From contig CANRHT010000012.1 in NCBI GenBank assembly GCA_947630465.1, forward strand, positions 1-20,376: 20,376 bases of DNA, read 5' to 3'. Both the position numbers and the translations under genes were made by a program. The notes beneath the pieces are model-generated. The model searched no databases. It saw only the letters and a program-made list of their open reading frames with translations, and was not told the origin of the DNA. This document shows positions 7,090-14,527 of the stretch, one piece after another. How positions within the stretch are numbered: position 1 is the stretch's first letter; each line of letters opens with the position of its first letter. This stretch comes from an uncultured Pseudomonadaceae bacterium (GTDB taxonomy: Bacteria; Pseudomonadota; Gammaproteobacteria; Pseudomonadales; Pseudomonadaceae).

Positions 7090-7416
7090 ATGAAAATATC
7101 CACACGTAAATACACAGGTCTAGTTATTTTAACGGCTCTATTGGGCATGCCATTAACACATGCAGTAGCCAATGAAAAAGTAGACGAAATCCAAGAAGTT
7201 GTTTCAGACAGCTGGATCACGAGCAAAGTGAAGTCAGAGTTCCTGAGTAATACTCATATTAGCGGTTTAGATATCCACGTTGAAACCGTCGATGGCGTTG
7301 TTTCACTGACGGGTGCGGTTACCACTGATGCTGAGCGTGAGCTGGCAATCAGTAAAGCCGAAGCTATCAAAGGTGTACACGGTGTTGCTGCTGACGGTTT
7401 AAAAGTCGGTCGTTAA
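7090..7416 (+). CDS. periplasmic BON-domain protein (OsmY-like)
   Basis: The 108-residue precursor has a signal peptide (MKISTRKYTGLVILTALLGM, then PLTHAVA) with a likely cut after Ala27. The mature protein is essentially one BON domain (about 41-106), showing WITSKVKSEFL, GLDIHVETVDGVVSLTGAV and AISKAEAIKGVHGV. BON domains bind phospholipid or membrane surfaces and occur in OsmY and other osmotic or envelope-stress proteins. The start is ATG 7090, because the signal peptide begins there and GAGGT lies seven bases upstream. An in-frame GTG at 7012 would only add a Cys/Val-rich stretch encoded by the tandem repeat. It is followed by a CsbD-family gene and a tiny membrane protein in the same direction, a set commonly induced together in general stress. 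Confidence 0.9.
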   Translation: MKISTRKYTGLVILTALLGMPLTHAVANEKVDEIQEVVSDSWITSKVKSEFLSNTHISGLDIHVETVDGVVSLTGAVTTDAERELAISKAEAIKGVHGVAADGLKVGR

Positions 7417-7463
7417 TATCTTAAGTTGTACTGTAGTGACATTTTTCTAGCTAAAGGTGATGT

Positions 7464-7661
7464 ATGAATAATGATATTTTTGCAGGCAAATGGAAGCAAC
7501 TCAAAGGCCAAGTCAAAGTCCGTTGGGGCAAACTGACTGACGATGATCTTGATGTGGCTGAAGGCCATAGCGAGTATTTAGCCGGTAAATTGCAAGAGCG
7601 TTACGGCTTGACCAAAGAGAAGGCTGAAGAAGAGATTGCTGAGTTCCACAGCAAGTTGTAA
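7464..7661 (+). CDS. CsbD-family stress protein
   Basis: This 65-residue, highly charged cytosolic protein matches the CsbD family throughout: NDIFAGKWKQLKGQVKVRWG, then LTDDDLDVAEGHSEYLAGKL and YGLTKEKAEEEI. The family includes E. coli YjbJ and Bacillus CsbD, abundant under general stress and stationary phase, with no established biochemical activity. The ribosome-binding site AAAGGTGA lies just upstream of ATG 7464. It sits 47 bases after the BON gene and is probably on the same transcript. A hairpin follows at 7674-7705. Confidence 0.93.
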   Translation: MNNDIFAGKWKQLKGQVKVRWGKLTDDDLDVAEGHSEYLAGKLQERYGLTKEKAEEEIAEFHSKL

Positions 7662-7673
7662 CTCGCGCCACCG

Positions 7674-7705
7674 CTTGAGGTTGCTCTTAAATGAGCAGCC
7701 TCAAG
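7674..7705 (+). terminator. 13-bp hairpin after the CsbD gene
   Basis: CTTGAGGTTGCTC (7674-7686) pairs with GAGCAGCCTCAAG (7693-7705) with one G-U pair and a 6-base loop, 12 bases after the CsbD stop codon. No T-run follows. It may act as a partial terminator or an mRNA-protecting stem between the CsbD gene and the small membrane protein. Confidence 0.45.
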
Positions 7706-7756
7706 TATAGAGTGTGGAATCAGGCAGTTATGGCGATCAACAGAAGGATTTAGACT

Positions 7757-7906
7757 ATGTTATATACCATTGCATTAGTACTGTTAGTCCTCTGGGTTTT
7801 AGGATTGGTGTCATCCTATACCGTGGGAGGGTTTATCCATATTTTACTGGTTGTTGCAGTTGTGATTGTACTGCTGCGCGTGATCAGTGGGCGTAAGCCG
7901 TTGTAA
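7757..7906 (+). CDS. 49-residue membrane protein (lmo0937/DUF5670-like)
   Basis: This short gene starts at ATG 7757, with AAGGA eight bases upstream, and ends at TAA 7904-7906. The product starts MLYTIALVLLVLWVLGLVSS, continues YTVGGFIHILLVVAVVIVLL and ends RVISGRKPL. It has two hydrophobic helices separated by a short turn, and a basic tail. The pattern WVLGLVSSYTVGGFIHILLV is typical of the lmo0937/DUF5670 family of tiny membrane proteins, whose function is unknown. These often neighbour CsbD- and BON-type stress genes, so co-regulation with the two genes upstream is likely, from the same or a separate promoter. Both the ribosome-binding site and the family match argue that it is real despite its size. 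Confidence 0.88.
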   Translation: MLYTIALVLLVLWVLGLVSSYTVGGFIHILLVVAVVIVLLRVISGRKPL

Positions 7907-7932
7907 ATAATTGAGCCGTTGCAGCTATACAA

Positions 7933-7961
7933 CAGGGCCAGCGTGCTTAACGCTTGCCCTG
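7933..7961 (+). terminator. hairpin after the small membrane protein gene
   Basis: CAGGGCCAGCG (7933-7943) pairs with CGCTTGCCCTG (7951-7961) with one mismatch and a 7-base loop, 26 bases after the stop codon. There is no T-run, so it may be an mRNA stem, with the main stop provided by the element at 8034-8073. Confidence 0.35.
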
Positions 7962-8033
7962 GAGTTGCATTCATCTACCCGTTGATTTTAATGCTTTACG
8001 CATGACACTACATTTAAGACACCCCATTTAAAA

Positions 8034-8073
8034 GGCCACACATTGATTGAACAGTTTCAATTGATGTGTGGCC
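8034..8073. terminator. bidirectional intrinsic terminator
   Basis: An 18-base arm (8034-8051) pairs with 8056-8073 with two mismatches and a 4-base loop; the outer ten pairs (GGCCACACAT with ATGTGTGGCC) are perfect. TTTATT follows on the plus strand, and TTTTAAAT follows on the minus strand. It lies between the convergent small membrane protein gene and yghU, so it can end transcripts from both sides. Confidence 0.8.
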
Positions 8074-8143
8074 TTTATTCGCTTATTTAGCGCTTGATAA
8101 AGCGGGCAATGTAAAGCGGATAACTCTAGTGGCAAGCAGCGGT

Positions 8144-9016
8144 TTATTCTACTTCAGCGCTCAGTTTGTCCTGTGTTTTCAGCTCAAAGTCTGTAGCAGC
8201 ATGGCGCTCATGCAATTGATCACTCAACTCACCCCAAGTGCGGTTCACTTTGCGACCGCGCTGCACAGCTGGGCGTTGCTGAATGTCCTTCGCCCAACGC
8301 TGCAGGTGGGTATAGGTGTCAACCTGTAAAAACTGTGCAGCATCATATAACTCGCCCAACACCAAGTTGCCGTACCACGGCCAGGTTGCGATATCCGCGA
8401 TAGAGTATTCATCACCACCTAAATAGCGGTGCTCAGCCAGATGACGATCCAGTACATCGAGTTGGCGTTTGGCTTCCATGGTGAAGCGGTCGATGGCATA
8501 TTCAAATTTTTCTGGCGCATAAGCATAAAAATGCCCAAAGCCGCCACCTAAATAAGGTGCAGAGCCTTGCAGCCAGAACAGCCAGTTTAAGGTTTCAGTG
8601 CGTGCGGTGAGGTCTTTAGGTAGGAAATGGCCAAACTTTTCTGCCAAATACAATAAAATCGCACCACTTTCAAACACACGGCAGCCGGTTTCTAGATCAA
8701 ATAATGCCGGTATTTTCGAGTTGGGATTGACCTCAACAAAGCCTGAAGAAAACTGCTGACCTTCACCGATTAGAATCAGGTGCGCATCATATTCAGCGCC
8801 GCTCACCCCAAGTGCCAGTAATTCCTCGGCCATAATGGTGACTTTTTGCCCGTTGGGCGTGCCCAGTGAATAAATTTGCAAAGGGTGGCTGCCGCGTGGC
8901 AGTTCCGCGTCATGGGTTGCGCCAGCGATTGGGCGGTTAATACTGGCCCATTGGCCGCCGCTTTCAGCATCCCAAGTCCAAATGTGAGGAGGTTGGTATG
9001 GGGTAGGGGTGGACAT
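8144..9016 (-). CDS. yghU: YghU-type glutathione S-transferase / disulfide-bond oxidoreductase
   Basis: This 290-residue soluble protein closely matches my memory of E. coli YghU (288 residues): VWTWD-like HIWTWDAESGG, SINRPIAG.TH, HPLQIYSLGTPNGQKVTIM, EELLALGVSGAEYDA, QFSSGFVEVNPNSKIPAL, FESGAILLYLAEKFG and LNWLFWLQGSAPYLGGGFGH. The N-terminal thioredoxin-like domain binds glutathione with Thr53 and Asn55 in the TPNG turn rather than a catalytic Cys or Tyr. The family has glutathione-dependent disulfide reductase activity and modest peroxidase activity. The start is ATG 9016, with AAGGA eight bases upstream. A longer in-frame extension exists but is unlike the family. It follows the DCC-family gene on the same strand after 183 bases, so it may have its own promoter. 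Confidence 0.95.
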   Translation of the reverse strand: MSTPTPYQPPHIWTWDAESGGQWASINRPIAGATHDAELPRGSHPLQIYSLGTPNGQKVTIMAEELLALGVSGAEYDAHLILIGEGQQFSSGFVEVNPNSKIPALFDLETGCRVFESGAILLYLAEKFGHFLPKDLTARTETLNWLFWLQGSAPYLGGGFGHFYAYAPEKFEYAIDRFTMEAKRQLDVLDRHLAEHRYLGGDEYSIADIATWPWYGNLVLGELYDAAQFLQVDTYTHLQRWAKDIQQRPAVQRGRKVNRTWGELSDQLHERHAATDFELKTQDKLSAEVE

Positions 9017-9199
9017 AGTGATGATCCTTTTTAAGTAAGACCGCTTTAACAACGCGCTCAGGCCTGATGGCGTTCGCAGTGCTCTGTTGCTGTTGGGCGC
9101 ACTTCGTTGTGCTGTAAGGCTACCATCAAAAGTGCATTGTATTGTCTTAAGAGTGCAACTGCATCCAAGGTCACGTATAGGGTGTAGGTGCAAGACTGC

Positions 9200-9556
9200 T
9201 CAAGGCAGCTGGCACGTACTTGAGTTGCGTCGTCGCCATTTAGCCCAGATGTTATAAGTGAGGTTACCCATATGACGCACGCCCGGCAAACCCAATAGTG
9301 CAACTGTTTTCTTCATGCCCGCTACACGCCAGTAGCCTAAAGTTGCATTGAAGCCCACTTGCATGCGCTGGCCATCAAAGAAGTGAATGCGCGTGAGCAA
9401 GTCTTCTAAAGTATAGCCATCGGGCGTTTGAAAGGTCGGTGCGCTGATATCAATTAACTGCACCTGCGGCTCTAAGCGCGGGCGTAAGTGCTCGATTTCT
9501 TTTTTGCAAAAGCCACAAGAAGCATCGTAATAGAGTTTTGCAGAAGAAGTGGTCAT
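9200..9556 (-). CDS. DCC-family (DUF393) thiol-disulfide protein
   Basis: The 118-residue protein begins MTTSSAKLYYDASCGFCKKE, with the DxxCxxC motif (Asp11, Cys14, Cys17) that defines the DCC/DUF393 family, predicted to have a thioredoxin-like fold. The segments LIDISAPTF and the MQVGFNATLGYWR region also fit the family. No signal peptide or transmembrane helix is evident, so it is probably cytosolic. A redox role is likely, but the substrate is unknown. The start is ATG 9556, with AAGGTG about six bases upstream; a TTG at 9622 would only add residues unlike the family and would run through the promoter. The neighbour YghU is also a thiol-redox enzyme. Confidence 0.88.
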   Translation of the reverse strand: MTTSSAKLYYDASCGFCKKEIEHLRPRLEPQVQLIDISAPTFQTPDGYTLEDLLTRIHFFDGQRMQVGFNATLGYWRVAGMKKTVALLGLPGVRHMGNLTYNIWAKWRRRNSSTCQLP

Positions 9557-9593
9557 GCGCACACCTTGTATAGTTTTGGTCTGGTATGCGTAT

Positions 9594-9622
9594 AGTATCT
9601 GTATAGAGTTGGGCGTGGTCAA
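9594..9622 (-). promoter_or_regulatory. sigma-70-like promoter of the DCC-family gene
   Basis: On the minus strand, TTGACC (9622-9617) is separated by exactly 17 bases from GATACT (9599-9594). These match the -35 and -10 consensus at 5 and 4 of 6 positions. They lie about 40-65 bases upstream of ATG 9556, leaving a short leader with the ribosome-binding site AAGGTG. Confidence 0.5.
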
Positions 9623-9661
9623 GGCGACTGCGCCCTTTGCAGCATCAAAGATTGAGCAAGC

Positions 9662-10363
9662 TTAAAATAAGCTGGGTAAACCAATCCAAATAGTCATGCA
9701 AGCACCGGGTAAGTGGCCTTGGTTGGTTAACTCAAGGCGTGCTGGACGTTCATCTTGATCGTGCATGGCAATAATACTGGCAGCAAAATACAAGCCTAAG
9801 CCGGTACTGCCACTGTTGCGATCAATGCTGCTGGATTCTTTTTCGCGCACGGCACCCAGTAAGCTGGCGGGGTAGCCTGGGCCGTCATCGTTGATGCTGA
9901 GTAAAATACCGTTGTCTTCACGTTGCGCACTGAGGCGTATGGTTTTTTTGCAGTAATTGAGCGCGTTGCCTAGAGCGTTATCGAGTACTGTGCCGATGAG
10001 GCTGACATCTAAGTAGCCTTCCAAATCAGGATCATCGAGTTCTATGTCTAGAGTAATATTGCGGTAGGCCAGTAATTCACGGTGGCGGTTGTGCAAATCT
10101 TCAAATAACTCATCGATACGGCAATACACTTGTTGCAGCAGCAGTTGGCCGTGTTCGAGTTTATAAAGTCCGAGTAATTGCATAAGCATGGCGTCTAAGC
10201 GTAAAGCTTCTTGCTCAATTAAGCGTGCTTGAGGCGAGCGTTGTAGCTCCTTGGGCATTTCGGCGAGCAAACTCTCATAGGCCTGGCTGACGGCGGCAAT
10301 CACGTTTTTCATATCGTGGACGGTTGAGGCCATCAGTGTTGAGAAATCAATGTGTTTTACCAT
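9662..10363 (-). CDS. soluble sensor histidine kinase
   Basis: This 233-residue kinase has no transmembrane segment and almost no input domain. The H-box STVHDMKN lies near the N terminus, with His16 as phosphorylation site. The ATPase domain has an N-box around DNALGNALNY (128-137), a G1 box DDGPGYP (159-165) and a G2 box SGSTGLGLYFA (184-194). The variant H-box HDMKN differs from the common SHELRTPL type. Its ATG overlaps the end of the receiver-TPR gene by seven bases (10357-10363), so translation is probably coupled and the two form a cognate pair. With no sensor region of its own, signal input may come through the TPR-containing regulator or another partner. Confidence 0.92.
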   Translation of the reverse strand: MVKHIDFSTLMASTVHDMKNVIAAVSQAYESLLAEMPKELQRSPQARLIEQEALRLDAMLMQLLGLYKLEHGQLLLQQVYCRIDELFEDLHNRHRELLAYRNITLDIELDDPDLEGYLDVSLIGTVLDNALGNALNYCKKTIRLSAQREDNGILLSINDDGPGYPASLLGAVREKESSSIDRNSGSTGLGLYFAASIIAMHDQDERPARLELTNQGHLPGACMTIWIGLPSLF

Positions 10364-11946
10364 GGACTCAGCTCCAAAGAAGATTGCAGGTCTAAAAGTT
10401 CGACAAAGTTGGGATCAATTTTAGATAAATAACCGATACGTTGCAGGCAGGCTTGCAAACGCTCGACTGCACCGGGCAGTTGCTGTTTGAGTTGGTCTTG
10501 ATATAGCCGGGCCGCGGCGATATTGACCTCAACCACATCAGGCGCCAGTTGCAGTGCTTGCTCGAATACGGCTTGGGCTTGCTCGCCTTGCTCTTTGAAG
10601 TGCAGTGCAGTGGCTTGCTGGCTAAGGCTTAAAGCCTGTTGCTGTGCATCTAAGTTCAGTTCAGGCAGGCGCGTGCTGATTTGCGTGATAATGCCTGGCA
10701 CACCAGCATGACGGTGAGCGCAATCCTGCCATAAACGTTGCGCAGCATTGAGTTGAGCATTGGCAGCTAACCAGTCGCCCAGTTGCAGCAGGGTGATGGC
10801 TGCATAGTGCTGACTGTGTTCTTGTAGAGTAGCGCTGAGTGCTTGCAGGTCATCGGTTGATGTTGCAGTGCCCTTACGGCGACGTTCTTCACAGCGCAAT
10901 AGTGCAGCCGCCGCTTGAATAGGCGCTGCTTGCCGGTAGTTTTTTTCAATAATGGTCAGCCATTGTTGCGCTTCTTCTGGCAGCCTATTATTGCTGCTGG
11001 CCTGACTGAGCATGGAAGCCAGCTGCCACAGTAATTCAGGATCAAAGGTGGCTGAGTAACGGCTGACTTCCCAGCATTGACGCAGCGCATGTTGAGCCGT
11101 TGGCAAGTCTGCATTGCACCAGGCTTGACTGGCAAGATTGACCTGACGGCGTAAGGTGTTGGGCGACAAGTTCACCGCCTGTTGCAGAGCATCGAGCATT
11201 GCCGGCACATCATTATTGAGCGCATTGAGCTGCGCCTGCATATCGCGCAGTTCAGGCATCATCGGCAGCTGGCGCACGGCTGCGGTGAGTAAACGTGTCA
11301 CTTGGTCTAAACGACCTTGCTTCAGCCATAAGTGCGCAAGAGCCTGTAGATTCCAGCCTGTAGGGCGGCTGCGCGCTTGCTGCTCAAGAAAGCCTTCAAG
11401 CTCCAAGTAACGCCCTAATGTATAAAGCGCATCGGCCATATGCCGGTGACAGAGCACAGCATGGCGTGGCTCTTTTTGTTCGATGGCTTGGCAGGCTTGT
11501 AAGACCGCTTGTGGGCTGTTGGCTTCGAGGGCTTTAAGGACCGGTGCTAACACCTGTTTGCGACGGATTAAACGCTCAAGGCGTGTCTGCAAGGTGACTT
11601 TGTTGAAAGGCTTGGTCAGGTAATCATCCGGCTCGCACTCTAGCGCTGCCAGTACCATGGCTTGGGTGTTTTCTGCGGTCACCATAATAAAGATGCAGTG
11701 TGCAGACAGCAGTTTCTCGGCATGCAATTGCTCAAGGACTTGTTGACCGTTTAAACCGTCCCCTAAATTGTAGTCGTGCAGAATGACATCGTAGCGATTA
11801 CGCCGACACAGATCTAAAACATCATTGCCATTGGCAGCCGTATCAATGTGCTGCACGCCCAGCAGGCGCAAGATGCCTCGAATTGAGCTGCGAAACTCAG
11901 AAAAGTCATCCACGACCAAAAAACGCTTTTTGCTGAAATCAATCAT
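10357..11946 (-). CDS. response-regulator receiver fused to TPR repeats
   Basis: The 529-residue cytosolic protein starts with a CheY-like receiver (about 7-130). The acidic pocket is Asp13-Asp14, the phosphoacceptor is Asp58 in ILHDYNLGDGLNG, followed by Thr90 (IMVTAEN) and Lys112 (YLTKPF), so all key residues are present. The rest (about 140-520) is alpha-helical and rich in Ala, Leu and Gln with TPR-like pairs, for example ALEANSPQAVLQACQAIEQK, HMADALYTLGRYLELEGFL and ATALHFKEQGEQAQAVFEQA. There is no DNA-binding or enzymatic output domain, so phosphorylation probably controls protein-protein contacts. It is translationally coupled to the kinase gene. ATG 11946 fits, because the first receiver strand (RFLVVDD) begins only seven residues later. 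No strong ribosome-binding site is seen. The start touches a divergent gene, so the promoter must lie inside that gene. Confidence 0.9.
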   Translation of the reverse strand: MIDFSKKRFLVVDDFSEFRSSIRGILRLLGVQHIDTAANGNDVLDLCRRNRYDVILHDYNLGDGLNGQQVLEQLHAEKLLSAHCIFIMVTAENTQAMVLAALECEPDDYLTKPFNKVTLQTRLERLIRRKQVLAPVLKALEANSPQAVLQACQAIEQKEPRHAVLCHRHMADALYTLGRYLELEGFLEQQARSRPTGWNLQALAHLWLKQGRLDQVTRLLTAAVRQLPMMPELRDMQAQLNALNNDVPAMLDALQQAVNLSPNTLRRQVNLASQAWCNADLPTAQHALRQCWEVSRYSATFDPELLWQLASMLSQASSNNRLPEEAQQWLTIIEKNYRQAAPIQAAAALLRCEERRRKGTATSTDDLQALSATLQEHSQHYAAITLLQLGDWLAANAQLNAAQRLWQDCAHRHAGVPGIITQISTRLPELNLDAQQQALSLSQQATALHFKEQGEQAQAVFEQALQLAPDVVEVNIAAARLYQDQLKQQLPGAVERLQACLQRIGYLSKIDPNFVELLDLQSSLELSPW

Positions 11947-12638
11947 TGCTCAGCACATCCCATTTTATCTATTGCTTTGAAGTAACCGTACCTGAGTCTA
12001 ATGCTTATTTACGCTGCGCGCACTGTGCTGCGAGAGTTTTCATTGAGCTTAATGGCCGGTTGGGGCAAAGCGCCAGCCAACAAATCGACTGTATCTCTGA
12101 CTTAGGCGATGCGTTGGGCAATCAAGATCAAGAGCTATGGCAGATGCGCAATGGTTATGTGCTGCCTAATGAAGAGGGCTTGGCTGAGATTGCACAGTTA
12201 TTACGCAGCGCTAGCCTAGAAGAAAAAGAACAATGGCGAGGGCTGCTGCGTATTGGTTTGCAACTCAATACTCAAGTCACATTGGGTAACAGTCCGCATT
12301 GCGTAAGCCAAGCGTTTTGCAGTGCATTGCCGATTGCTTACTCATCCTACCCAAGTCAGCAGTGGGCAGAGTTTGCACAGTTGGTGCTGGATGCAGCCTA
12401 TGAAGCGACTTTAGCTGCAGCATTGCAAAATGCACAGACGACGGGCAACAACCAAGTGTTTTTAACCCTACTGGGTGGTGGCGCTTTTGGTAATCCTGAG
12501 GTGTGGATTTTAAGTGCGATCCGGCGCGCGTTGCTACTTTATCGGCATGCTGATCTGCAGGTGGTGATTGTCAGCTACGGACGCTCCAACGCGCAGGTAC
12601 ACAATTTAGTCGATGAAGTGATGACTGAGATCTATTAA
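11946..12638 (+). CDS. conserved macro-like protein of unknown function, apparently 5'-truncated
   Basis: The 230-codon frame has only a TTG (11946) as possible start and no ribosome-binding site. It begins on the same base pair as the divergent receiver-TPR gene. The C-terminal two thirds read like a conserved family: GRLGQSASQQIDCISDLGDA, LWQMRNGYVLP, LRIGLQLNTQVTL, VSQAFCSALPIAYSS, FAQLVLDAAYEATL and VFLTLLGGGAFGNPEVWI. The last stretch recalls the GxGxFGN loop of macro-domain and microbial PARG proteins, so ADP-ribose-related binding is possible. I recall relatives as longer, with well over 100 more N-terminal residues. The first 30 residues here fit the family poorly, while the +1 frame (12001-12040) reads IYAARTVLREF, which fits better. 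A deletion plus a frameshift near the TTTT at about 12037 would explain this. It may be a pseudogene. Confidence 0.6.
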   Translation: MLSTSHFIYCFEVTVPESNAYLRCAHCAARVFIELNGRLGQSASQQIDCISDLGDALGNQDQELWQMRNGYVLPNEEGLAEIAQLLRSASLEEKEQWRGLLRIGLQLNTQVTLGNSPHCVSQAFCSALPIAYSSYPSQQWAEFAQLVLDAAYEATLAAALQNAQTTGNNQVFLTLLGGGAFGNPEVWILSAIRRALLLYRHADLQVVIVSYGRSNAQVHNLVDEVMTEIY

Positions 12639-12978
12639 AACTGTTTTACAGCCTATGCTTAGCGGTTAAAAATACTTTTAGACTGTGCTCAGCACGATTA
12701 ACTAGCGCTAAACAACCTAAAACCGCACTAAATAGGTTGGTTTTTAGTCATAAAGGCTATAAAAAGCTTAATTATCAGTCATCTTGTTAATAAAGGCTTG
12801 AAGCTTGGACACATTATGTAACATGCTTTGCGTCAAACATGGCTCAGGGTGAAAACACGGAATGTTTTAGATGAGGTTGAAAGCAGGGACATTGCCACGC
12901 TCATGGTCGTGCTATTACATGCTTTAACTCGGCGTGATTGGCTGGGTTAAGCACCTAAGATAATTTGGAGTGCCTCAT
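12639..12978. other. long leader region ahead of the cstA-like gene
   Basis: These 340 bases carry no gene that I can support; a frame of 18 codons near 12868 lacks a ribosome-binding site. A weak terminator lies at 12713-12745. A short symmetric motif GTGCTCAGCAC is near 12685. The remaining 230 bases are long for a simple promoter and may hold regulatory sites for the transporter gene, but I could not identify a -35/-10 pair or a known operator. Confidence 0.4.
12713..12745 (+). terminator. weak terminator after the macro-like gene
   Basis: CAACCTA (12713-12719) pairs with TAGGTTG (12733-12739) around a 13-base loop, followed by GTTTTTA with five T. The stem is short and AT-rich, but the T-run and position, 75 bases after the stop codon, fit a Rho-independent terminator. 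Confidence 0.45.
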
Positions 12979-14445
12979 ATGCTTATTTTCTTTGTAAGTC
13001 TGACGTTGCTGATACTCGGCTATGTCCTCTACGGTCCCTTTGTTGAGAAACAGGCAGGGATTGATCCCACGGCAAAAACACCTCAGCAGCGCTTGGGTGA
13101 TGGTGTCGACTATGTTGCCATTCACCCGGTGCGTGCGTTTTTAATTCAGTTTCTTAATATTGCGGGTGTTGGTCCGATTTTTGGTCCGATCTTGGGCGCA
13201 TTATACGGCCCGATAGCTTTAGTCTGGATCGTGATTGGTAACGTGTTAGGCGGCGCCGTACATGATTACTTTTCCGGTGTAATGAGTTTGAAAGAGGATG
13301 GTAAGAGCTTGCCTGAGATTGCGGGTAAGTATTACAACATCGTTTTTAAAGGCTTTATGCTGTTATTTACCTGCATGTTGCTGTTTTTTGTGGGTGTGGT
13401 TTTCATCATGAGCCCAGCGGGCTTGCTCAGTAATCTGTCATTCTTTGAAGGCACGTTCTTAGGCGGCAATACCTTTTGGGTGCTGTTGATCTTAGGCTAC
13501 TACTTCTTCGCGACATTAATGCCGATTGATAAAATCATTACCAAGCTCTACCCGTTATTTGGTGCATTGATGATTGTGATGACAGTGTCGATTGCTGTGG
13601 CGTTGTTATTTAATGCGCCGCACTTGGCTGAAGTGAACGATATTTTCTCGTACTTTCACGATAGCCACGATCATGGTTTGTTAGAGCCTAACCCAGGTGG
13701 GTTACCTGTTTGGCCGCTACTGTTTGTAACCATTACCTGTGGTGCCATCAGTGGTTTCCACTCGACACAGTCGCCGATGATTGCGCGTTGTTTAACCAAT
13801 GAGAAATATGCGCGTCCAGTGTTTTACGGCGCAATGATGTGTGAAGGCATTGTGGCTTGTGTGTGGGCAATGGCAGGTATTGCTGCATTCCCTGAAGGTT
13901 ATGAAGGCCTGAAAGCTATGCTCGACCAAGGTGGTCCAGGTTTAGTCGTCAATCATATTGCCACCAGCTATTTGGGTGTCTTAGGTGGTGTGATGGCGAT
14001 TTTAGCTGTAGCTATCTTCCCAATTACTTCAGGTGATACAGCATTCCGCTCACTGCGCTTAACCATCATGGATGCGTTTAATATCTCGCAAACCATGAAG
14101 CACCGTTTGTTTTTATCGGTACCGCTGCTGGGTATTGGTTATCTGATGACCTTCTTGGATTTCTCACTGATTTGGCGCTACTTCGCGTTCTCGAACATGC
14201 TGCTGTCGACCAGTGTCTTGTGGCTGGCGACGAAGTACCTGTTTGATCGCGGCACCTTCCACTGGATTGTGAGTATTCCGGCGATTATTGGTACAGCCAT
14301 TAGTGTGTCCTATATTTCCACAGCGAGCATTGGTCTGAACTTCCCGATCCAATACAGCAATGCAATTGGTATTGGCACCGCTATAGTCTGCTTGATTGGA
14401 CTGATCTATCAGCACCAGAAGCGTGTGGTAAAGGTGGCGGTTTAA
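12979..14445 (+). CDS. cstA: CstA-family carbon starvation transporter, short form
   Basis: This 488-residue polytopic membrane protein has the CstA signature near its N terminus: YVAIHPVRAFLIQFLNIAGV, then GPIFGPILGALYGPIALVWI and GGAVHDYFSGVMSLKEDGKS. Further conserved pieces are TCGAISGFHSTQSPMIARCL and FPITSGDTAFRSLRLTIMDA. Family members import peptides or pyruvate during carbon limitation (E. coli CstA and BtsT are about 700 residues). This protein belongs to a shorter branch without the long C-terminal extension, so its substrate is uncertain. The start is ATG 12979, placed eight bases after GGAG; a GTG three codons earlier sits on the ribosome-binding site and is unlikely. No terminator is evident before the tRNA promoter. 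Confidence 0.92.
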   Translation: MLIFFVSLTLLILGYVLYGPFVEKQAGIDPTAKTPQQRLGDGVDYVAIHPVRAFLIQFLNIAGVGPIFGPILGALYGPIALVWIVIGNVLGGAVHDYFSGVMSLKEDGKSLPEIAGKYYNIVFKGFMLLFTCMLLFFVGVVFIMSPAGLLSNLSFFEGTFLGGNTFWVLLILGYYFFATLMPIDKIITKLYPLFGALMIVMTVSIAVALLFNAPHLAEVNDIFSYFHDSHDHGLLEPNPGGLPVWPLLFVTITCGAISGFHSTQSPMIARCLTNEKYARPVFYGAMMCEGIVACVWAMAGIAAFPEGYEGLKAMLDQGGPGLVVNHIATSYLGVLGGVMAILAVAIFPITSGDTAFRSLRLTIMDAFNISQTMKHRLFLSVPLLGIGYLMTFLDFSLIWRYFAFSNMLLSTSVLWLATKYLFDRGTFHWIVSIPAIIGTAISVSYISTASIGLNFPIQYSNAIGIGTAIVCLIGLIYQHQKRVVKVAV

Positions 14446-14485
14446 GCCTTAATCAGCTTATTTGAGTGGTTTGGTGATAAAGCGC

Positions 14486-14514
14486 TTGACAGAAACCTGG
14501 AAAGGGCGAATAAT
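14486..14514 (+). promoter_or_regulatory. sigma-70 promoter of tRNA-Met with GC-rich discriminator
   Basis: TTGACA (14486-14491) is separated by 17 bases from AATAAT (14509-14514), a nearly perfect consensus promoter. GCGCGCC follows at once (14515-14521), typical of the discriminator of stringently controlled stable-RNA promoters. The tRNA starts at 14528. Confidence 0.85.
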
Positions 14515-14527
14515 GCGCGCCATCCAA

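Noticed and set aside
7714..7896. A 60-codon plus-strand frame over the small membrane protein
   Set aside because: The other frame (7757-7906) has a ribosome-binding site, two hydrophobic helices and a recognisable family pattern; the 60-codon product has none of these.
8144..9193. A longer YghU protein starting at 9193
   Set aside because: The extra 59 residues resemble no family member, while ATG 9016 has a good ribosome-binding site and gives the normal length.
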